A stretch of 54,960 bases of DNA from a virus, in IMG/VR virus record IMGVR_UViG_3300020172_002489, positions 1 through 54,960 of that record; one strand, 5' to 3'. Numbering within the stretch: position 1 is the first letter of the stretch; every line of letters begins with the position of its first letter. The position numbers and the translations under genes are program-made. The notes beneath the pieces were generated by a model, which did no database searches, was not told where the DNA came from, and saw only the letters and a list, made by a program, of their open reading frames with translations. Below, piece after piece: positions 51,483 through 54,960 of this stretch.

Positions 51483-52139
51483 ATGAGTAAAGAATTTCAA
51501 AGAAAATATATGCACCCAACTCGTAGAAAGTTGGTTGACATGGTTCAAACTGGTGAGTACGATAAAAATACCACTATTGGATGGACTAAATCTGAAGAAA
51601 ACCATAATGTTGGTGATATTTGGGAAGATGAGTTTTATAAATACGAAAAGAAAGATGGTTATACCATAAAAACTGGTAAAAATCATGAGGCTCTTCAAGA
51701 AATTCGTAATTATTTGAATTTAAAGAAGGAATGTAGTAATCCTAGTTGTAAAAAACACAAAAAAACTAAAAATGATGAAAAGTTGATACAAAAAACAAGT
51801 TATTGTATCAATTGTTTGGCAGAAATAGAACATAATTTCAGAGGTGCTGGAATTTGGAAAGAATATGAAGAATTTAGAATCTATACTCGTATGATTGTAG
51901 AGGGTAAAATCAAATTAGAAGAATTAAAACAATCAATTAATGAAATAAAACCTTATTACGAATTTATCAACGAGGATGGTAGTGTAGAAAAGTGGAGTTT
52001 ACCAAAACCAGTTGATGAAGTGAAGGTAGAGATTCAAGAAATGATTGATAATGGTGAAATTGAATTAAAAGAAATAGTACAAAAACGAAACGATGCTTTC
52101 GAGGTTATAAAAGAACACAAATTAGAACACTATTTATAG
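51483..52139 (+). CDS. conserved phage protein with a zinc-binding cysteine cluster
   Basis: The 218-aa protein has C84-x4-C89 and C108-x2-C111 (CSNPSC ... CINC), a likely zinc ribbon. The N-terminus, KYMHPTRRKLVDMV.TGEYDK, is followed by VGDIWEDEFYKYEKKDGY. I recall this sequence in marine T4-like phages but not a function. The C-terminal part is helical and acidic, with an INEDGSVEKWSLPK segment. It lies between the ligase-like gene and the lysis-type pair. A regulatory or nucleic-acid-binding role is possible but unsupported. Confidence 0.75.
   Translation: MSKEFQRKYMHPTRRKLVDMVQTGEYDKNTTIGWTKSEENHNVGDIWEDEFYKYEKKDGYTIKTGKNHEALQEIRNYLNLKKECSNPSCKKHKKTKNDEKLIQKTSYCINCLAEIEHNFRGAGIWKEYEEFRIYTRMIVEGKIKLEELKQSINEIKPYYEFINEDGSVEKWSLPKPVDEVKVEIQEMIDNGEIELKEIVQKRNDAFEVIKEHKLEHYL
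52131..52138 (+). promoter_or_regulatory. late-type promoter core TATTTATA overlapping a stop codon
   Basis: CTATTTATAG spans the end of the preceding gene, 16 bases before the start at 52155, with AAAGGAG between. It matches the core of the recurring motif but not its flanks. Confidence 0.4.
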
Positions 52140-52154
52140 TAAAGGAGTTTTTTT

Positions 52155-52508
52155 ATGAAAAATGGAAATGTATCGTTTCTATTATTGGTTTTAATATGTT
52201 TATTAGGATACAATATTTATTCTACCAAACAATTAAAAACTGATGTAGAAATGTATAACCAAAAAATCGATAGTATTCAACACAATATCGATTCGGTAGT
52301 ACTTGTAAATAAAAATTTGGATATAAAAATAGATAGTATATATTCAGAGATTGGGTTATTAGATACTGATATTGAATCAGTTCATACAAACATTAAAAAT
52401 ATAAAGGTAAAGACAAATGAAAAAGTTAATTCTGTTAATCAGTTTAATTTTAGTGACCTCACTAAGTTTTTCTCAGACCGTTACGAATCAGAGACCGGTT
52501 CAAACTGA
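52155..52508 (+). CDS. candidate inner-membrane spanin-like protein
   Basis: A 117-aa protein with an N-terminal membrane helix (about residues 7-24, SFLLLVLICLLGYNIYS), then a heptad-type coiled coil (about 30-95). This matches the form of an i-spanin (Rz-type) subunit. AAAGGAG lies 7 bases before the ATG, one of the best ribosome sites in the window. The 3' part overlaps the next gene by 92 bases in another frame, as in Rz/Rz1 pairs. Sequence similarity to known spanins is not visible; the call rests on topology and gene overlap. Confidence 0.55.
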   Translation: MKNGNVSFLLLVLICLLGYNIYSTKQLKTDVEMYNQKIDSIQHNIDSVVLVNKNLDIKIDSIYSEIGLLDTDIESVHTNIKNIKVKTNEKVNSVNQFNFSDLTKFFSDRYESETGSN

Positions 52509-52842
52509 TACAATTGTTCCACTTACAATTCCAACTGCTAAGTTAATCATAAAAGATTTAATCAAAGGCGATGGTGCACAAATTGAATTAGTGGAGTTAC
52601 AAAAAGTTCTACAATTAACAAATGAAAAAATGTTATTGAAGGATGAAGTTATTTTTACACTCAATTCCAAAATTTCTAACTTGGATTACATCATTCTTCA
52701 AAAAGATGAGCAATTTAAATTGGAAAGAGAGAAATCTGAATCCTTATTAAAAGAATTAAAATCAGAAAAACAAAAAACTTTTTTATATAAAGTGGGAACT
52801 GTACTTGGTGTTGTTGCAGTTGGATATTTACTTGTAAATTAA
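52417..52842 (+). CDS. candidate spanin partner: secreted protein with C-terminal membrane helix
   Basis: The 141-aa protein has a signal peptide (MKKLILLISLILVTSLSFSQ, residues 1-20). It lacks a lipobox Cys, so it is not a lipoprotein by this reading. A charged coiled coil (about 65-120) follows, then a hydrophobic C-terminal segment (GTVLGVVAVGYLLV, about 127-140). This resembles a u-spanin-like topology with a type I signal. It overlaps the upstream membrane gene by 92 bases and ends 6 bases before terminase. Both may act in lysis, or may be unrelated envelope proteins. Confidence 0.55.
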   Translation: MKKLILLISLILVTSLSFSQTVTNQRPVQTDTIVPLTIPTAKLIIKDLIKGDGAQIELVELQKVLQLTNEKMLLKDEVIFTLNSKISNLDYIILQKDEQFKLEREKSESLLKELKSEKQKTFLYKVGTVLGVVAVGYLLVN

Positions 52843-52848
52843 AAATTA

Positions 52849-54429
52849 ATGCCAAGTTTAAAAGAGATAATAAAACTCGAGTATCAGAAATGTGCTGGTG
52901 ATCCAATTTACTTCATGAAGAAGTATTGTATGATTCAACATCCGGTTCGTGGTAAAATACCTTTCCATCTATATCCATTTCAGGAAAAAACTCTTACCGA
53001 ATTTAAAGATCATCGATATAACATCGTACTAAAATCAAGACAGACGGGTATATCAACTCTTGTAGCAGGTTTTTCACTTTGGAAGATGTTATTCAACCAA
53101 GATTTTAATGTCCTCGTAATTGCAACCAAACAAGAGGTTGCTAAGAACCTCGTAACGAAGGTTCGAGTTATGAATCAATATCTACCAAGTTGGTTAAAAC
53201 AAACCACGGTAGAAGATAATAAACTATCCCTGCGATATTCTAATGGTTCACAAATCAAAGCAACTTCTGCCGCAGGAGATGCTGGTCGTTCTGAAGCGTT
53301 ATCCCTATTAGTATTTGATGAAGCAGCCTTCATTGATAAGATTGAAGAAATTTGGGTTTCTGCTCAATCAACCCTTTCAACTGGCGGTAATGCAATTATA
53401 CTTTCTACTCCAAATGGTGTGGGTAATTTTTTCCATAAAACGTGGGTAGGTGCCGAAGATGAAACAAATGGATTTAACACAATTCGTTTACACTGGTCTG
53501 TTCACCCTGAAAGAGGTCAAAGTTGGAGAGATGAGCAAGAAAGATTATTAGGACCAAAAGGTGCAGCTCAAGAATGTGATTGCGATTTCGTTTCTTCAGG
53601 TGATACAGTCATAGACCCACAACTACTTACATTCTATAAAGAATCTTTTTGTCAAGACCCAGTTGAAAAAACTTGGATAGACCATAATCTATGGAGATGG
53701 GAATATCCTGATTATAACAAAGGATATATGGTTGTTGCTGACGTTGCCCGAGGAGATGGCGGTGACTATTCTGCATGTCATGTGTTTGATGTAGAAACTG
53801 CAACACAAGTTGCTGAATACAAAGGAAAGATGGATACAAAAGATTTTGGTAATTTCTTGGTATCACTTTCTACTGAATATAATGAAGCATTATTAGTAAT
53901 TGAAAACGCAAACATTGGTTGGGCAGTAATTCAACAAGTAATCGATAGAGGTTATTCAAATCTTTTCTATATGAGTAAGGATTTAAAGTATGTAGATGTC
54001 CAACATCAGTTACATAACAAATTCAGAGCAGAAGAACGAGGTATGGTTGCTGGATTTTCTACTACGATGAAAACTCGTCCACTTATTATTTCTAAATTAG
54101 AACAATACATTAGAGAAAAAGATGTTACGATTCGTTCCACTCGTTTGATTGATGAATTGTTTACTTTTATTTGGGTAGGTAATCGAGCAGAAGCAATGAG
54201 AGGATATAATGATGACTTGGTAATGTCATTGGGTATTGCTCTTTGGGTTAGAGATACTGCACTTCGTTTGAGACAAGAGGGAGTTGATTTAACTAAACGA
54301 ACTCTTGGTGGCATACAACAACATTCATTTACTTTGGATGGGTTTGGTGGTAATTCTTCAGTAGATTCTAATCCTTGGTCTATGAAAATAGGTAACCAAG
54401 ATGAGGATTTGACTTGGTTGATAAAATAA
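52849..54429 (+). CDS. 17: large terminase subunit gp17
   Basis: A 526-aa T4-type terminase (T4 gp17 is 610 aa). The ATPase domain has a P-loop variant SRQTGIS (63-69), Walker B LLVFDEAAFI with Asp157-Glu158, and an STPNGVG coupling motif. The nuclease domain starts at about residue 285 with VVADVARGDGGDYSA; Asp298 is the first catalytic acid of the RNase H-like fold. It packages DNA into proheads through the portal. It is set 6 bases after the spanin-like pair. The small terminase is not in the window. Confidence 0.95.
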   Translation: MPSLKEIIKLEYQKCAGDPIYFMKKYCMIQHPVRGKIPFHLYPFQEKTLTEFKDHRYNIVLKSRQTGISTLVAGFSLWKMLFNQDFNVLVIATKQEVAKNLVTKVRVMNQYLPSWLKQTTVEDNKLSLRYSNGSQIKATSAAGDAGRSEALSLLVFDEAAFIDKIEEIWVSAQSTLSTGGNAIILSTPNGVGNFFHKTWVGAEDETNGFNTIRLHWSVHPERGQSWRDEQERLLGPKGAAQECDCDFVSSGDTVIDPQLLTFYKESFCQDPVEKTWIDHNLWRWEYPDYNKGYMVVADVARGDGGDYSACHVFDVETATQVAEYKGKMDTKDFGNFLVSLSTEYNEALLVIENANIGWAVIQQVIDRGYSNLFYMSKDLKYVDVQHQLHNKFRAEERGMVAGFSTTMKTRPLIISKLEQYIREKDVTIRSTRLIDELFTFIWVGNRAEAMRGYNDDLVMSLGIALWVRDTALRLRQEGVDLTKRTLGGIQQHSFTLDGFGGNSSVDSNPWSMKIGNQDEDLTWLIK

Positions 54430-54448
54430 TGGGTTATTTTTATTAGTA

Positions 54449-54458
54449 TATATTTATA
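54449..54458 (+). promoter_or_regulatory. late-type promoter motif (TATATTTATA)
   Basis: The context TATATATTTATAG departs from the full motif at its last bases. It lies 18 bases before the start at 54477, with GGAG (54465-54468) between. Confidence 0.5.
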
Positions 54459-54476
54459 GTGTAAGGAGACCTTATT

Positions 54477-54926
54477 ATGATAAAGTTAAAAAATATATTA
54501 AAAGAATCTGACCAAACACAAAAACCAAGTGGGATGGTTCAAGATTATCCATTCGATGCAGCAGAACATAATTTTTTAGATTATGATGAATTGGATGTTG
54601 AAGAAGAAGATGAAGAAGATTTTTTCAATTTCTTAAAATCATATACGGTTGAATTACAAGAAGCAAATTGTAATTGTGTGTTTGAGGCAGAATACCAAGG
54701 TAGAGAAGTAAAACTTGGTAAACCGATGCAAGGTGATGTTAAGAAATTTAAAGTATATGTAAAGAATCCTAAGACAGGTAAAGTTATTAAGGTAAACTTT
54801 GGCCAAAAGGGAATGAAAATTAGAAAATCCAATCCAGCAGCTAGAAAATCATTTAGAGCAAGAATGAATTGTGATAATCCAGGCCCAAGAACCAAAGCAA
54901 ATTACTGGTCTTGTAGAAAATGGTAA
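54477..54926 (+). CDS. conserved small phage protein with a SFRAR.NCD.PGP...YWSC motif
   Basis: The 149-aa protein has an acidic middle (DVEEEDEEDF, about 40-50) and a C-terminal motif: RKSFRARMNCDNPGPRTKA followed by NYWSCRKW. I recall this C-terminal motif, with its paired cysteines, in many T4-like phage proteins near the terminase and portal genes, where function is not established. It has GGAG upstream and a late-type motif. It is probably a virion or head-assembly protein by position. Confidence 0.78.
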   Translation: MIKLKNILKESDQTQKPSGMVQDYPFDAAEHNFLDYDELDVEEEDEEDFFNFLKSYTVELQEANCNCVFEAEYQGREVKLGKPMQGDVKKFKVYVKNPKTGKVIKVNFGQKGMKIRKSNPAARKSFRARMNCDNPGPRTKANYWSCRKW

Positions 54927-54960
54927 AACAAACAAATAAAGGTTATAATTAAAAAAATAA

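Noticed and set aside
1-54960. tRNA genes, integrase, transposase or prophage attachment sites
   Set aside because: Gaps are too short and none shows a cloverleaf or a duplicated att-like sequence; no integrase or transposase motif is present in any reading frame examined.

Overview
The window is a 55 kb, AT-rich, densely coding segment of a T4-like myovirus genome. All genes but one lie on the + strand, with short overlaps (ATGA, TAATG) and few gaps. Diagnostic T4-type genes are baseplate wedge gp25 and gp6, primase gp61, recombination proteins gp46/gp47 (fused here into one protein) and large terminase gp17. Several features point to a Bacteroidetes (flavobacterial-type) host: a fragment with DDAFEFFGG and DFDFDFG motifs at the left edge, a GCT..NYNP..DDGSC motif in a tail protein, a TTTG-N20-TAnnTTTG promoter before the primase, and few Shine-Dalgarno sequences. 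The host is inferred, not shown.

Layout: 0-0.6 kb, end of a surface-type protein and a terminator. 0.7-15.8 kb, baseplate and tail structural genes, including a 1542-aa protein with a lectin-like (LamG) domain. 15.8-17.2 kb, small genes, a sulfotransferase and a GIY-YIG nuclease. 17.3-22.5 kb, a replication/recombination block (primase, a glycosyltransferase-like gene, Mre11-Rad50 fusion). 22.46-22.63 kb, a 55-aa ribbon-helix-helix gene on the - strand, with a + strand terminator hairpin inside it. 22.7-28.4 kb, a 1906-aa tail fibre with Ig-like repeats, a collagen-like stretch, decapeptide repeats and an S74 self-cleaving chaperone end. 28.5-46.7 kb, an 18-kb island of sugar and glycan genes. 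46.8-54.9 kb, a nucleotidyltransferase fusion protein, a ligase-like enzyme, a zinc-binding protein, a spanin-like overlapping pair, terminase gp17 and a small conserved protein.

The glycan island is the most striking part. It holds a GT4-like transferase, a SAM methyltransferase, a GT2/GT92-like transferase, two beta-4-galactosyltransferase-like (GT7) enzymes each with a LamG domain inserted inside the catalytic domain, a free LamG protein, two radical SAM proteins, three NAD-dependent epimerases, a 3,5-epimerase, a thiamine-diphosphate enzyme split into two minimal subunits, and three members of a four-member family marked by NR...HR and TEK..KP...GFKTF..WDESYD motifs (the fourth lies between primase and gp46/47). 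Parts of the island follow the same TATATTTATATA motif as the virion genes, which suggests late expression and favours glycan decoration of the virion or cell surface over an early takeover function.

A motif, TATATTTATATA, sits 11-38 bases upstream of eleven + strand genes. It resembles the T4 late promoter TATAAATA read on the other strand. No tRNA, CRISPR array, integrase or transposon was found.
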